Origin: Azospirillum ramasamyi
GTDB taxonomy: Bacteria; Pseudomonadota; Alphaproteobacteria; Azospirillales; Azospirillaceae
Length of the DNA stretch: 64,000 nt
Assembly (NCBI RefSeq): GCF_003233655.1
Contig: NZ_CP029830.1
Coordinates: 546,501-610,500 of the forward strand
Direction: 5' to 3'
Position numbers and translations under genes: made by a program. The notes beneath the pieces were generated by a model that saw only the letters and a list, made by a program, of their open reading frames with translations, was not told where the DNA came from and made no database searches. Below, piece after piece: positions 45,182 through 55,310 of the stretch (position 1 is the stretch's first letter; every line of letters starts with the position of its first letter).

Positions 45182-45338
45182 CCTCCGGCGGCATACCTCC
45201 TCGGATCCCAAGCGGGCGTGAAGCCCGCGCGCCAGTCCGACACCATGGCGCTCCTCCCACCGGTGCACGCGAGAATTGCAGGCTTCTGGAAAATCCGATA
45301 GGGGTATCCGGACCGCAATCCGAGAGTGAGTATCGGTT

Positions 45339-48300
45339 TTGGCTGCTTCCCGTGACGTCGCTTCCGCCCAGGCCACGCTGAATTACTGGATGGACGTCGA
45401 GGCGCTCACGCCACCGCTGATCGAGAAGGAGGACGGCCAGGACCGCAACGTCCGGACACACGGCGTTTCCGACAGGTCGGCCCCGGTCGACTGGACGATG
45501 GGGCAGCAGGATCCCCGGAAGCTCCAGAGGGTCTCCAACGTGGCGCGGGTCTGCCTGTTCAACACGGGCTCGACCGCCGCTGCCATCGCGGAAGCCATGG
45601 GCGTCGAGCCGGACGCGATCGTTGACGGCAACGGCCAGGGCCGCGACGCCTTCCTCGCCGCCTTCTCCGTCGGGACGGACGGCAGGCCGCTCAAGGGCAG
45701 CCTGAACGTCACCCACTTCGCCATGCGCTTCGAGGCGCTGGACGGCGGGCCGATGCCGCAGAGCCACTACAGCCAGCGGCAGGCCGAGCTCCGCGAGGCG
45801 TTCGACGCCGCCTGGGCCGCGGAGGGAACCGCGCCCTTGGACAACGCCGGGCTGCGCGCGGTCGGCGAGTGGGTCGCCGGGACGCTCAAGAGGACGCCGC
45901 CGCTCTCCATGGCCAAGGCGGCGGCGACCCACGCCTCGGTGACCCAGCGCCTGCGCCGCGACGGCGACGATTCCGGCGGCGTCATCGACAGCTTCGTCTA
46001 CCCCGACCTGCACCGCGTCTCCGAGGCCGTGCGGGACGGGCGCTGGTCCGCCGCGCTGGCCGAGTACCTCGAGCCCCGCGACCTCGACGAGGCCGACCGG
46101 CGCGACGCCGACCGCCATGAGACCATCGCCGCCGTCACCGGCGTCGACGCCCTGCCAGTCGGCAAGTGGCCGTCGCGCGGCCGCGGCGGCCACCCGCTGG
46201 TGCTGCGCCAGCAGATGGCCGTGAACGGCGCGCTCGCCATGGCCGACGGCGGCCTGTTCAGCGTGAACGGCCCGCCGGGGACCGGCAAGAGCACCCTGCT
46301 GCGCGACGTCATCGGCGCCGTCTTCGTCGACCGCGCAGCCGCCATGTGCGGCTTCGCCAAGCCCACTGACGCCTTCCGCAAGATGCAGCCCATCGTCGTC
46401 GGGCGCCGGGCCGCGCCGGTCTGGGAACTGGACGCCAAGCTGTCCGACCACGGCATCCTGGTCTGCTCCAGCAACAACACCGCCGTCGAGAACATCACCA
46501 AGGAACTCCCCGACATTGCCTCGATAGCCGATTCCCATCGGAGCGACCCGCAGGCGCTGGCCCGCCTCGCGTTCTTCAAGGAGGTGGCGCAGGACCTCGC
46601 CCCCAAGGGCCAGGAGGTCTGGGGCCTCGCCTCGGCGGCGCTGGGCAACGCCACCAACCGCTCCGCCTTCGTCGGCCGGTACTGGCCCTCCGACGACACC
46701 TCGCGCACCGAGACCATGAGGGACGCCCGCATCACCTGGATGTCCGAGCCCAAGCCGATGAAGAACGGCGGCAGATGGGTGTTCGCCTACGCGATGGCCG
46801 AGGGCGAGAAGCACTCCGTGAAGGCGTTCGGCAAGACCGCCGAGGAGCTCGCCGCCCTGTGGGCTGACCGCGGCGAGAACCGGAGCATCATCGTGACGCT
46901 GGTCGGGACGCGCGAGGAGTCCGAGTTCATCCGCAAGGACTCCGACGAGGTGGAGACCGAGCGCTTCCTCCAGGTGGTCGCGGTCAACCCGCCGCCCGAG
47001 GTTAGGGCCAACGTGCGCGACACCATCCAGGGACCGTGCGCCCGCATGGACTGGGACCGCACGGTCGCGGCCTTCCGGGCGGCGGAGGATCGGGTCGCCC
47101 GCCTGGTGGAGGCGACCCGCGACCTGGCCGAGGCCCCCGCCTGGATCGAGCGCGCCACCCGCGACGGCGAGGCGGCCGCAGCTGACTTGGAGCGCGCCGG
47201 GGCGTCCGCGGCGGCGGCCGGTAGCGCGGCGGAGGAGTCAGGGCAGCGGCGGGAGCGGGCGGACCGGGATCGGCAGGCGGCCCTCCAGCGCTCCACGCTC
47301 GCCCTGGCCGACAGGCCCGGCTTCCTCGCCCGCCTGTTCGGCACCTCGGCGGCCAAGGAGTGGAAGGCGAGGATCGCGGCGCTGCGCCTCGAGGTCGAGG
47401 CGGCCGAGCGGGCCTGCCGGGAGGCCGAGGCGGAGTTCCGGCGGCTCTCCGAGGAAGGCAAGGCGGCCGAGGCCGCGCGGGCGCGGGCCGGGAGCAGGCG
47501 CAACGAGGCGGCGGCCGCGCTGACGGTGGCGCGCGAGCGGCTGCGCGCCGCCAAGGCCCGCTTCGCCCGCGAGCCGCTGTCCCTCGCCGCCGCGTTCGGG
47601 ATGGAGCGCCAGGACCGCGAGCAGGCGGCGGTGTGGGTGAGCGAGGAGCTCGACCTCGCCCGCGAGGAGCTCTTCGCGGCGGCCGTCCAGGTCCACCTCG
47701 CCTTCCTCGGCGGGGCCAGCGGCCGGGTGGTGGACAACCTGCGGCTCTTCGCCGACCTGCTGCGCGCCGACCGCGACGTGGCCGCCGCGCGCCCCCGCAT
47801 AGCCCGGCACCTGTGGAACACCTTCTTCATGACCGTGCCGGTCATCTCCAGCACCTTTGCCTCGGTCGGCCGCATGTTCGCCGACGACTTCGGCCCCGGC
47901 GAGCTCGGGTGGCTGCTCATCGACGAGGCGGGTCAGGCGACGCCCCAGGCCGCCGTCGGCGCCATCTGGCGGGCGAAGCGGGCCGTCGTGGTCGGTGACC
48001 CGAAGCAGGTGGAGCCCGTCGTCACCCTGCCCGGCAACGTGTCGGCGCTCCTCTACCGGCAGCATGCGGTGCCCAACGTCGGCTTCGACGTGCGGGTCGG
48101 CTCGGTGCAGACCGTCTCGGACCGCCGCAACCCGCTCGGCGCCTACATCGGGGGCCCGGACGGCACCTGGGTCGGCTGCCCGCTGCGGGTCCACCGGCGC
48201 TGCCACGACCCGATGTTCGAGATCAGCAATGCGATCTCCTACGCGGGCACCATGGTGCTGGGCAAGCCGTCGCTGGACACCGGCGGGTGGCGCGGCGACA

Positions 48301-49412
48301 TCCCCGACTTCGGCCCCGGCGGCCATCCGAGCGCCTGGTTCGACCTGCGCCTGCCCAGCCCGCCGGACGGCAACTGGGTGCCCGGCCAGGGCGAGTACGC
48401 GATGCGCATGCTGGAGCGCATGGTCGAGCAGCGGGCGCTCGCCGGGAAGCTCGTCGACGCGAAGGGCAAGTCCCTGCGCGGGCGCTACCTGCGCGACGGC
48501 GGCATGCCCGAGGCGTTCGTCATCACGCCGTTCCGCACGGTTGCCAACGCAATGCGCGCTATGGTCCTGTCGCGTGCCGAGGCGTTCCGTCGGCTCGACC
48601 CGTCCATCGACACCGAGGCGGTGAAGGCGTGGGCGAAGAGGCATGTCGGCACCGTGCACACCTTCCAGGGCAAGGAGTCGGAAACGGTGATCCTGCTGCT
48701 CGGCGGGAGCGCCGCCCGCCCGGGCGCGGTGGCGTGGGCGGGCAAGACGCCGAACATCCTGAACGTGGCCGCGACGCGGGCGAAGTCCTCGCTGTACGTG
48801 GTGGGCGACCTCGGCCTGTGGGGCGGCGGCGGGGTGTTCCGCGAGGCGGCCCAGCGCCTGGAGGTCGTCCCCGTCCCGGACTTCGTCGCCCTGGCGCCGG
48901 ACCCTGATCGCGTGGAGCGGGTGGACACCTTGGACGGCCACCTCCGCCTGCTGGCCGACGCCTTCGGCCGGGCAAGGCGCCGGGTGGCGATCTCGTCGCC
49001 CTACCTTACCGAGCGGGCCATCGAGGACGGCCGGTGCGACGTCCCGGCCCTGATCCGGCAGGCGGTCGCGCGCGGCGTCCAGGTCACCGTCTACGTCGAC
49101 CCGGAGCAGAACAAGGAGGACGGCCCGGACAAGAGCCGCCGCCTCAAGGCGACCTACCTGCGCGCGGCCGACATGCTGGCCGCCGCCGGGGCCGAGGTGG
49201 CTCCCGTGAAGCGGGTGCACGCGAAGACGCTGTGCGTGGACGAGGCGGAGATCGTCGAGGGGTCCTTCAATTGGCTGAGCGCCGTCCGCGACGAGGCCAG
49301 CGTCTTCCAGCGGCTCGAGGCGTCCTTCCGCTACACCGGGCGCGATGCGGGGCGGTTCGTCGACAAGGCCGTGGAGAGGCTGGAGGCCGCGCGGATGCCG
49401 AGGGCGGCGTAG
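45339..49412 (+). CDS. SF1 helicase fused to C-terminal phospholipase D nuclease, 1357 aa
   Basis: TTG start at 45339; ATG 45390 is possible but would cut the first part of the ALNYWMDVEAL segment. Walker A GPPGTGKS at 311-318, a long charged coiled coil at about 590-760, motif II LIDEAGQA (D862, E863), and late motifs (VHTFQGKESETVILL; NVAATRAKSSLYVVGD). The last ~160 residues are a PLD domain with HAK and x4-D (H1294, K1296, D1301). SF1-PLD fusions occur in anti-phage systems, where the helicase moves along nucleic acid and the PLD domain cuts. Followed by a second PLD gene. Confidence 0.85.
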   Translation: MAASRDVASAQATLNYWMDVEALTPPLIEKEDGQDRNVRTHGVSDRSAPVDWTMGQQDPRKLQRVSNVARVCLFNTGSTAAAIAEAMGVEPDAIVDGNGQGRDAFLAAFSVGTDGRPLKGSLNVTHFAMRFEALDGGPMPQSHYSQRQAELREAFDAAWAAEGTAPLDNAGLRAVGEWVAGTLKRTPPLSMAKAAATHASVTQRLRRDGDDSGGVIDSFVYPDLHRVSEAVRDGRWSAALAEYLEPRDLDEADRRDADRHETIAAVTGVDALPVGKWPSRGRGGHPLVLRQQMAVNGALAMADGGLFSVNGPPGTGKSTLLRDVIGAVFVDRAAAMCGFAKPTDAFRKMQPIVVGRRAAPVWELDAKLSDHGILVCSSNNTAVENITKELPDIASIADSHRSDPQALARLAFFKEVAQDLAPKGQEVWGLASAALGNATNRSAFVGRYWPSDDTSRTETMRDARITWMSEPKPMKNGGRWVFAYAMAEGEKHSVKAFGKTAEELAALWADRGENRSIIVTLVGTREESEFIRKDSDEVETERFLQVVAVNPPPEVRANVRDTIQGPCARMDWDRTVAAFRAAEDRVARLVEATRDLAEAPAWIERATRDGEAAAADLERAGASAAAAGSAAEESGQRRERADRDRQAALQRSTLALADRPGFLARLFGTSAAKEWKARIAALRLEVEAAERACREAEAEFRRLSEEGKAAEAARARAGSRRNEAAAALTVARERLRAAKARFAREPLSLAAAFGMERQDREQAAVWVSEELDLAREELFAAAVQVHLAFLGGASGRVVDNLRLFADLLRADRDVAAARPRIARHLWNTFFMTVPVISSTFASVGRMFADDFGPGELGWLLIDEAGQATPQAAVGAIWRAKRAVVVGDPKQVEPVVTLPGNVSALLYRQHAVPNVGFDVRVGSVQTVSDRRNPLGAYIGGPDGTWVGCPLRVHRRCHDPMFEISNAISYAGTMVLGKPSLDTGGWRGDIPDFGPGGHPSAWFDLRLPSPPDGNWVPGQGEYAMRMLERMVEQRALAGKLVDAKGKSLRGRYLRDGGMPEAFVITPFRTVANAMRAMVLSRAEAFRRLDPSIDTEAVKAWAKRHVGTVHTFQGKESETVILLLGGSAARPGAVAWAGKTPNILNVAATRAKSSLYVVGDLGLWGGGGVFREAAQRLEVVPVPDFVALAPDPDRVERVDTLDGHLRLLADAFGRARRRVAISSPYLTERAIEDGRCDVPALIRQAVARGVQVTVYVDPEQNKEDGPDKSRRLKATYLRAADMLAAAGAEVAPVKRVHAKTLCVDEAEIVEGSFNWLSAVRDEASVFQRLEASFRYTGRDAGRFVDKAVERLEAARMPRAA

Positions 49413-49534
49413 AGCGGCAACATAGATGCCTCGTCCAATCCGACGAAAGGCAAGTCGCGCGTTACAAGCCTTGATTTACGCATGATGAATGCTTCGGCCG
49501 TACAAGCATATTGCTGCCTAAACTGGAGTTACCA

Positions 49535-50536
49535 ATGGCTGATATTTTGACCGGCGACGCACTTTCTAAAGCAATATCAGGTATAATGGAAGAACGCCCC
49601 GTACGGTGCGCCGTCGCGTTCTGGGGGCAAGGCGCGGACAAGCTCTTCGCGCCCATGCAGTTATGCAGCCAAATCCAAATTGTCTGCAATCTCCTGGCTG
49701 GCGGCACAAATCCAAATGTAATTGAAAAATTACAGCGGGCTGGGGTCCGTATTCGGCAAGCAGACAGGCTGCATGCCAAGGTATATATAGGAAATAAGCA
49801 AGCTATCATAACATCGGCTAACGCATCAACAAATGGGCTTGGTCTTGAAGGCGCTGAGCAGAGCTACTGGACTGAAGCCGGGGTTGCCGTTGATGTGGAT
49901 AGAAGTATTGATACATGGTTCGAAACCCTCTGGGAGGAATCTCGTGAGATCGGTGAGGACGACATAAAAAAGGCTAAATCAAAATGGAAGGATCGCCAAC
50001 GCACGAAGCCGACAATCGAATCGTTTCGATTTTTCGATCCAGAGAATGATTCTCTCCCTTTGCTAACGTGGTGGTCAGATTATAACCCCGAATTGCAAGA
50101 GAATAATATTATTGAGCAAGTCGGACCTGATTATCAGAGCATTATGGATGGGGCAATTGATATCGAAGGTAAAGAAGATGAGAGCATTATAATTAATTCC
50201 TGTATGCTTGCGTGGAGAAGAAATCGAGACGGCCTACCAAGCCGTAAGCACCCGCTTGAATGGTGGTTTTTCAGCAATAGGGTTGTTCGTAACGCACACA
50301 GGGCTCCGTGGGAAAGCCACCTTCGGGATGTCGTTATCAGAGACACCACCGAACGAACAGGGCCATTCGATCTAAACGATAGGATTTTCAAAGAAACCCT
50401 GAGGGATGTATTAGAGCGTGATGCGTTTAAGACCTTCCGAACTGATGAATACGATGGAAGCTGGTTTTGTCCAAGAATTACAGAAATGAAAAATTTGTGG
50501 CGCGCATTACATGAAGAATATTGCAAGAGGATATAG
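49535..50536 (+). CDS. Phospholipase D-family protein, AT-rich
   Basis: 333 residues. ATG 49535 with GGAG 8 bp upstream. The N-terminal PLD half-motif is LHAKVYIGNKQAIITSANAS (H80, K82; N replaces the usual D four residues on). The rest has WWSDYNPE and a Trp-rich C-terminus. Only one HxK motif, so it should dimerise as Nuc-type PLD nucleases do. GC content is far below that of its neighbours, marking it as recent transfer. It lies 122 bp after the SF1-PLD gene. Confidence 0.75.
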   Translation: MADILTGDALSKAISGIMEERPVRCAVAFWGQGADKLFAPMQLCSQIQIVCNLLAGGTNPNVIEKLQRAGVRIRQADRLHAKVYIGNKQAIITSANASTNGLGLEGAEQSYWTEAGVAVDVDRSIDTWFETLWEESREIGEDDIKKAKSKWKDRQRTKPTIESFRFFDPENDSLPLLTWWSDYNPELQENNIIEQVGPDYQSIMDGAIDIEGKEDESIIINSCMLAWRRNRDGLPSRKHPLEWWFFSNRVVRNAHRAPWESHLRDVVIRDTTERTGPFDLNDRIFKETLRDVLERDAFKTFRTDEYDGSWFCPRITEMKNLWRALHEEYCKRI

Positions 50537-50937
50537 GGTCGATTTTGGCCAACCCTATGGCGCTTCTTCTCATACCGAGGCGGCTGGCTCTCCGATTAGC
50601 AAGGCGGCCAGTCTATGGAAGGTCGCCAAGACCATTGCAGCAGCCTCGGCGATGCCAACGCCCCAGCAGGTTGCCAGTGCGTCATGGGCATTAGCAATCT
50701 CGACCGGGCCGAGTGGCCTGCTACTGATTTCGGCGAGCAGTCCGTCCGGTGCCAAGCCATTTTGGCCACCCGCCACGCGGGGCGAGCCTGCGCCGAAGGG
50801 TTTCGACTACTCGGCCTCGAGAATGACGAGCGCGATCAGATCGTAGTCAGCAAGCCTGAGGAAGAGGAAATCGCCGAGTTCGAGGCCAGAGCCTGATACT
50901 TTGCCGGTGTGCTATCAGTGGAGGCCGGAGCAGCGCC
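50537..50937. other. Gene-poor stretch with two weak overlapping reading frames
   Basis: A - strand frame at 50570-50776 (VEIANAHDALATCWGVGIAE, then MVLATFHRLAALLIGEP) and a + strand frame at 50615-50896 (ending GLENDERDQIVVSKPEEEEI) both look partly coding. They overlap and neither has a good ribosome binding site. One may be a relic; I cannot decide. Confidence 0.35.
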
Positions 50938-51846
50938 ATGACCGAAGCCAGAAAGATCCGGCTGGCCTTGATGTCCGACCTCCACAACGAGTTCGAGGCA
51001 CCGCCGGGTCCTGCAAGGCCGACGGCGGCGTGGATGGAGTTGCATGAAAGCCGAACCAGCATTCCCGGACATCCGGAGGTTGGTCCTTTGCTCGACAGCC
51101 TTCTTGGAGAAGGCATCGATCTTGTTGTCCTGGCCGGGGATATTGACATCGGTGCAAGGAGCATCGAGTACGCCAAGAGGGTATCCCTGTTTCTTGGCGC
51201 GAAGGTCATCTGCGTGGCCGGTAATCACGAAGGGTACGATGGCCGTGATTTTGACCTCCTGATCCCGGAGATGCGGGCCGCCGCGCGAGCGACCAATGGC
51301 TGGGTGACCTTCCTGGAGAACGAAACAGCCGCTTTCGGCTTCGACGGTCGCCGCCTGCATGTCCTCGGGTGCACCCTATGGACGGATTACGAAGCCAACG
51401 GAGATTCGACAGGGGAAATCTCGCAGGCGATGAGGCGCGTGGCCGACGGCTTGAACGACCATCGCCGCTTGTTCCTCCGGGGGCGCCTGTTGACGCCAGC
51501 GATGGCCAGAGAGATGAACCTGCAAAGCCGCTCCTGGCTCGCGACCGAGGTTGAGCGCATCCGTGGCGAAGAAGGTAACGACGCCGAAATCCTGATCGTC
51601 ACCCACCACGCGCCAGTCCTGGAGGCCAGCGGACCGCAACACATCGGGGGTCGGCTCACCCCGGCCTTCGTGAGCGACATGACCAAGGAAATCACCGCGT
51701 GGCGCCCGGTGGCCTGGGTCTTCGGCCACACCCACTACAGCTTCGATACCATGTTCGGCGACACTCGCATCGTATCGGCGCAGCGCGGCTATGTGTGCAT
51801 CGAGCCGGAAGCCGAGGGCTTCATGCCCAAGGTCATCGAACTTTGA
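50938..51846 (+). CDS. Calcineurin-like metallophosphoesterase
   Basis: 302 residues. All metal-binding motifs are present in order: MSDLHNE (DxH), LAGDIDIG (GDxx), VAGNHE (GNHE), THHAP (H) and FGHTHY (GHxH). Such enzymes hydrolyse phosphodiesters or phosphomonoesters, and the substrate is open. Its 3' end overlaps the convergent MYG1 gene by 14 bp. Confidence 0.9.
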   Translation: MTEARKIRLALMSDLHNEFEAPPGPARPTAAWMELHESRTSIPGHPEVGPLLDSLLGEGIDLVVLAGDIDIGARSIEYAKRVSLFLGAKVICVAGNHEGYDGRDFDLLIPEMRAAARATNGWVTFLENETAAFGFDGRRLHVLGCTLWTDYEANGDSTGEISQAMRRVADGLNDHRRLFLRGRLLTPAMAREMNLQSRSWLATEVERIRGEEGNDAEILIVTHHAPVLEASGPQHIGGRLTPAFVSDMTKEITAWRPVAWVFGHTHYSFDTMFGDTRIVSAQRGYVCIEPEAEGFMPKVIEL

Positions 51847-52846
51847 GGACCGGCTCCGACGCAGACGATTCATTGACCGCAGCCAGGGCGAGCCGGGCCA
51901 TCGCCAGCGCGCCATCGCGCGAGCGAGCGGCGCCGACGAAGCGCTTCAGGTGACAGAACACGGCGTCCGGTACGCCAGATGCGCGGGCAAGTTCGGCGTC
52001 GCGCAGGCCTGCCCAGGCCGCGGGCAGCGGCAGCTTCTGGGCAAAGCTACCCGGCTCTGGCGGCATGCAGCCGACCATCCAAGCGTCGCCGCCCTTATCC
52101 GGGTAGACGGCGAACAGCACCGGCAGGTCTGCGTCATGCGCCGGTCCCTGCCAGGGCATGCCGCGGTCGAGCTCCAGCACGCGCGGGTCGGCCGAGCGGG
52201 CATGCGTCTCCAGCACGATGTCGCGGGCGGCGATGCGGGCGCGGATCTGCTCGACGCGGCCGTCGAGGAAGGCTCCCGCGATCTCGGCGGCCCGGGCGAA
52301 GCGCTCGTCCTCGGCCAGAGCCCGGTCGATCACGTCGGCATCCCAGGGCAGGTTCAGGACCTCGACCAGGGACGGCAGAGCCATCCCGTCGGCGATTCGG
52401 GCCGCCCGGTCGAGGCCCTCGTCGCCGAAGTCAGGGAGAGGGCGCTTGCCGTTGTCAGCCAGGTCGACGAGACGAATTACCTGTTCGTCCATCTCCGTCC
52501 AGATCTTCCCGACGACGTTCTCGTCGCCACGTCCGGCCAGGATGGCTCGCACCGCGTCGCGGCCAAAGGCGGCCCACAGCAGGCCCGCCGAGGAGTAGGG
52601 CGACCCGTCGGGACGCATTGAGGCACCGCGCTGATGGTGGTCGAAGCGCCGCCGCGCCGGGTCGAAGACTCCACCGACATCCCAGACTATGTCGGCGGCC
52701 TCGATAACGCTCTGGTCGCGGGTGCGCATCAGCCTGGAGGTGGCCAGCGCTTCGGGCGGCAGGGCCCGGCGCAGGATGGCGTAGCCCAGCACCTCGTCGC
52801 AGTGAAAAGAACCGCCGTGGGTGGCGAGCCGAAGTCCATTGGTCAT
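51833..52846 (-). CDS. MYG1-family exonuclease (DHH-like)
   Basis: 337 residues from ATG 52846. The N-terminal signature THGGSFHCDEVLGYAIL, then DHHQRG at 69-74, and GLRDAELARASGV are typical of the MYG1/UPF0160 family, 3'-5' RNA exonucleases. It is the only conserved cellular-type gene here and could be part of a small operon reading leftwards. Overlaps the phosphoesterase gene at its 3' end. Confidence 0.85.
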   Translation of the reverse strand: MTNGLRLATHGGSFHCDEVLGYAILRRALPPEALATSRLMRTRDQSVIEAADIVWDVGGVFDPARRRFDHHQRGASMRPDGSPYSSAGLLWAAFGRDAVRAILAGRGDENVVGKIWTEMDEQVIRLVDLADNGKRPLPDFGDEGLDRAARIADGMALPSLVEVLNLPWDADVIDRALAEDERFARAAEIAGAFLDGRVEQIRARIAARDIVLETHARSADPRVLELDRGMPWQGPAHDADLPVLFAVYPDKGGDAWMVGCMPPEPGSFAQKLPLPAAWAGLRDAELARASGVPDAVFCHLKRFVGAARSRDGALAMARLALAAVNESSASEPVLKVR

Positions 52847-53098
52847 GTTTTCTTCTACTATCCGAGTTCCCAGGATGGCCCAGCGAATTTGTGTGCTTCG
52901 AGCCCGATGTAGTCGATGCTGCGGAAACCACCGAAGCCCGCACCGCTGACGACCGGGTGTTCTTGCTGGCATCCTCCATCGCCAGCCCCCTGAGTTGACA
53001 GCCGTCTCGTACTTGCCAATGACATTGCCCGACCCAGTCTGGTAATCCGCCGCAGTGTCCCTGCCTGTTCCTGGACTGAATGATAGCATCTTCCCGGT

Positions 53099-53338
53099 TC
53101 ATACCGGGACCCGCTGCGCTTTGAGCCTCGTCTTCTTCCAGGCATCACCCAGGAACCGCTCGATCTCGGCATCGAAGTCCTCCCTCGCCCCGCAGGCGAT
53201 CTGCTCCGTGGTGGTCAGCGCCCAGAGATCGTCTCCGCGCTCGACGGCAACGCGGGCAGCCCGGCGCTCGGCCGCCGCGATCATCAGCGGACGAAGCTGG
53301 CGCAGGAGGTCGACGTGAGTCTTGGGGAGTGCCTTCAC
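53099..53338 (-). CDS. Small hypothetical protein, 79 aa
   Basis: GTG 53338 is chosen (KALPKTHVDLLRQLRPLM onwards); the frame is open to 53440. Helical, with ERRAARVAVERGDDLWALTT. No family recognised. No strong ribosome binding site. Confidence 0.45.
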   Translation of the reverse strand: MKALPKTHVDLLRQLRPLMIAAAERRAARVAVERGDDLWALTTTEQIACGAREDFDAEIERFLGDAWKKTRLKAQRVPV

Positions 53339-53602
53339 CGCGGCACCGGATTGGATGCCACCGCGATCGCGACCGCAGCGGAACGGCCAAGGCGGTGCCG
53401 AACGTGGTCCACCTTCATTGGGCAGCCCTGAATGCCGCAAGGACTCAAGCTCCCATCTTCAATCTCCAAGCTAACCGCCATCGGCTGACTCGACATCGCC
53501 TCTTCGTATCGGGGCCGCGGAAGGCCCCACCCCGCCGCCGGTGAAACTACCGCAGCGAAGGGCCGTACGACATCGATAGAAGCAGCTGGGAAAGCTGCAA
53601 CG

Positions 53603-54103
53603 TCACCACCCCACCCTCTGCCGCCCCTCGGCCGTGTCCCAAGCCGCCGCCCAGATCCTCGGTGCCGCCTGGAGCGCGAGTAGCGCCTCGGAAGCATCCC
53701 GGAGGGCCGCCCCGAGGGCAGCAGTGCCGCAGTAGGGCTTCATCCGAGCCATCAGTTCCTGGGAAGCCTCGAGCCATCGCTGGCGCAGCAGGCTCTCCCG
53801 GAGCACGCCGCCCTCCTCGGCCTGCTGGCGCAGCTGCACTGCCGTGCCTTGCAGGACCGCTCCGATCTTCGCGGGCGTCATCCGCAAGGCGTTCGAGGTG
53901 AAGGTCAGCTGGGTGGTGCCCCAGAGCTCAAGGTCGACCTCGTGCCCGCGCCCGGGCCATGACCGGGTTGCGACGCACTGGAGTTCACCTTCCTCCAGCC
54001 GCCTGAGCAGACCCACTACATCGACATAGGGGGACGTCTTCGAGGGTGGCGCTGCGGCCGCAACCGGCCTGAGCCTGCTCGCGAACTCGATGACTTTGCC
54101 CAT
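53603..54103 (-). CDS. Hypothetical protein, 166 aa
   Basis: ATG 54103 has GGAGG 6 bp upstream. Sequence GKVIEFASRLRPVAAAAPPS, then VVGLLRRLEEGELQCVATRS, then helices and a C-terminal RIWAAAWDTAEGRQRVGW. No family recognised. Confidence 0.6.
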   Translation of the reverse strand: MGKVIEFASRLRPVAAAAPPSKTSPYVDVVGLLRRLEEGELQCVATRSWPGRGHEVDLELWGTTQLTFTSNALRMTPAKIGAVLQGTAVQLRQQAEEGGVLRESLLRQRWLEASQELMARMKPYCGTAALGAALRDASEALLALQAAPRIWAAAWDTAEGRQRVGW

Positions 54104-54479
54104 AGCTACCTCCCCTGGCCCCAGATGCCGATGCCACATCGTGCCCCGGGACCGGCCCTCACTCCATTGGAAATTCACGGGCGCGCACACTTGAAGCGAT
54201 CATCACCCAGGCGATTGATCGCATCAGGAGAGTCAGCGGGTATGAGCACCAGGCGCACCCTCCAACCGGCCAAGGGACTGCGCCCCCGCCTGGCGGCCCA
54301 GCCTGCCTCCGAGACGCCGCCGGAAGAACTGCTTCAGGTGCGGGCTGTTCATGACGGGCACAGCCTCAGCTTGGCAAGCATCCCCAATGCGGGCCGGAAG
54401 CACCGCCAGGGACGGCCGCGTCATCCTAATGGCCGGATGCAGCGCCTGACCTGATGAGGCATCGTCCTCAATGGCACCT

Positions 54480-54560
54480 TTTTCGGCAGTTTTCTTCTAT
54501 ATCAATAGCTTGCCGGAAAAATGAACACCAGAATAAGGGATATAATACGAAGTCGGGGCT
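54480..54560 (-). repeat. Dispersed repeat, copy R2 (inverted)
   Basis: CTTGCCGGAAAAATGAACAC and CAGAATAAGG are the reverse complement of the core of copies R1 and R4. It pairs with 55240-55285 as an imperfect inverted repeat. Confidence 0.6.
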
Positions 54561-54944
54561 GCTGGTGCCGGTCAGCTGACCATCCCGCACGGCGGGGAAC
54601 AGAAAGCATGGTGGCGGCTGCCAGTCAGGTGGGGTGCGGTTCGAACCCGCCGAACCATCCATCCCTCAGCCGAGCCGGTCATGGGCAGGTAACCGCCGGG
54701 CGGTCCTCGGAGCGGATTTTTGAGTAGGTTTCCTTACAGGCCAGAGGCTTAGCCGACAAATGAGGTCCAGATTCAAAGATATTTGGTAGGCCCTCCATGG
54801 CTGCGGGTCTTCACCGGCCCTCGGCGCGCCTGATGGGCCTCGCACCTCACCGACCGGCACGCATCCCGACAGGAGGTTGCTCCTCATCCGCCGGTCTGCC
54901 GTAGGTAGCGGGGCTTGCTCCTGCTTAGGGCAGGCGGCGAAGCG

Positions 54945-55025
54945 TTTTTTCAGCAGTTTTCATTAATTCCAATGGCTTATCCGACATTCAAGCCCTAGAT
55001 ATAAAAGAAATTAGAGATCGGACTT
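54945..55025 (-). repeat. Dispersed repeat, copy R3 (diverged)
   Basis: TTTTTTCAGCAGTTTTCATT, then AATGGCTTATCC, resembles TTTTTCGGCAGTTTTCTTC and ATAGCTTGCC of copy R2, in the same orientation. The most diverged copy. Confidence 0.5.
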
Positions 55026-55211
55026 CGGATGCGGTTCAGCCCAGGCTGCGTGCCTGGCAGCCGAGCCTGCCGTCGATCCGGCGGCTCACCAGAACCGCAG
55101 CCGAACCCGCTCACCGTCACCGGCTTCCCGTTCACGGTGGTCGGCTACACCGTCCCTCACCCCGGCCGGATGTACCCCGGCGAGCCGACGGCATCAGGGC
55201 GGTTTACCTTG

Positions 55212-55310
55212 TCGGCGCGGGAGGCAGGCACTGCCGACTAATTTTTTTAGTCTGGGGTTCATTTTTCCGGCAAGCTGTTGAAATATAACAATTCACCCAG
55301 AAAAATGGCT
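55212..55310 (+). repeat. Dispersed repeat, copy R4
   Basis: CGGCGCGGGAGGCAGGCACT then a GACTAA/TTAGTC stem and CTGGGGTTCATTTTTCC. The GC-rich entry is identical to copy R1 at 32856; the stem has compensating base changes. Confidence 0.65.

Noticed and set aside
47238..49220. Long - strand frame opposite the SF1-PLD gene
   Set aside because: Shadow; repetitive His/Arg/Gly translation and no start signal.
54620..54665. tRNA-like T-loop GGTTCGAACCC near 54640
   Set aside because: The flanking stems do not pair and no acceptor, D or anticodon arm can be drawn, so no tRNA is called.
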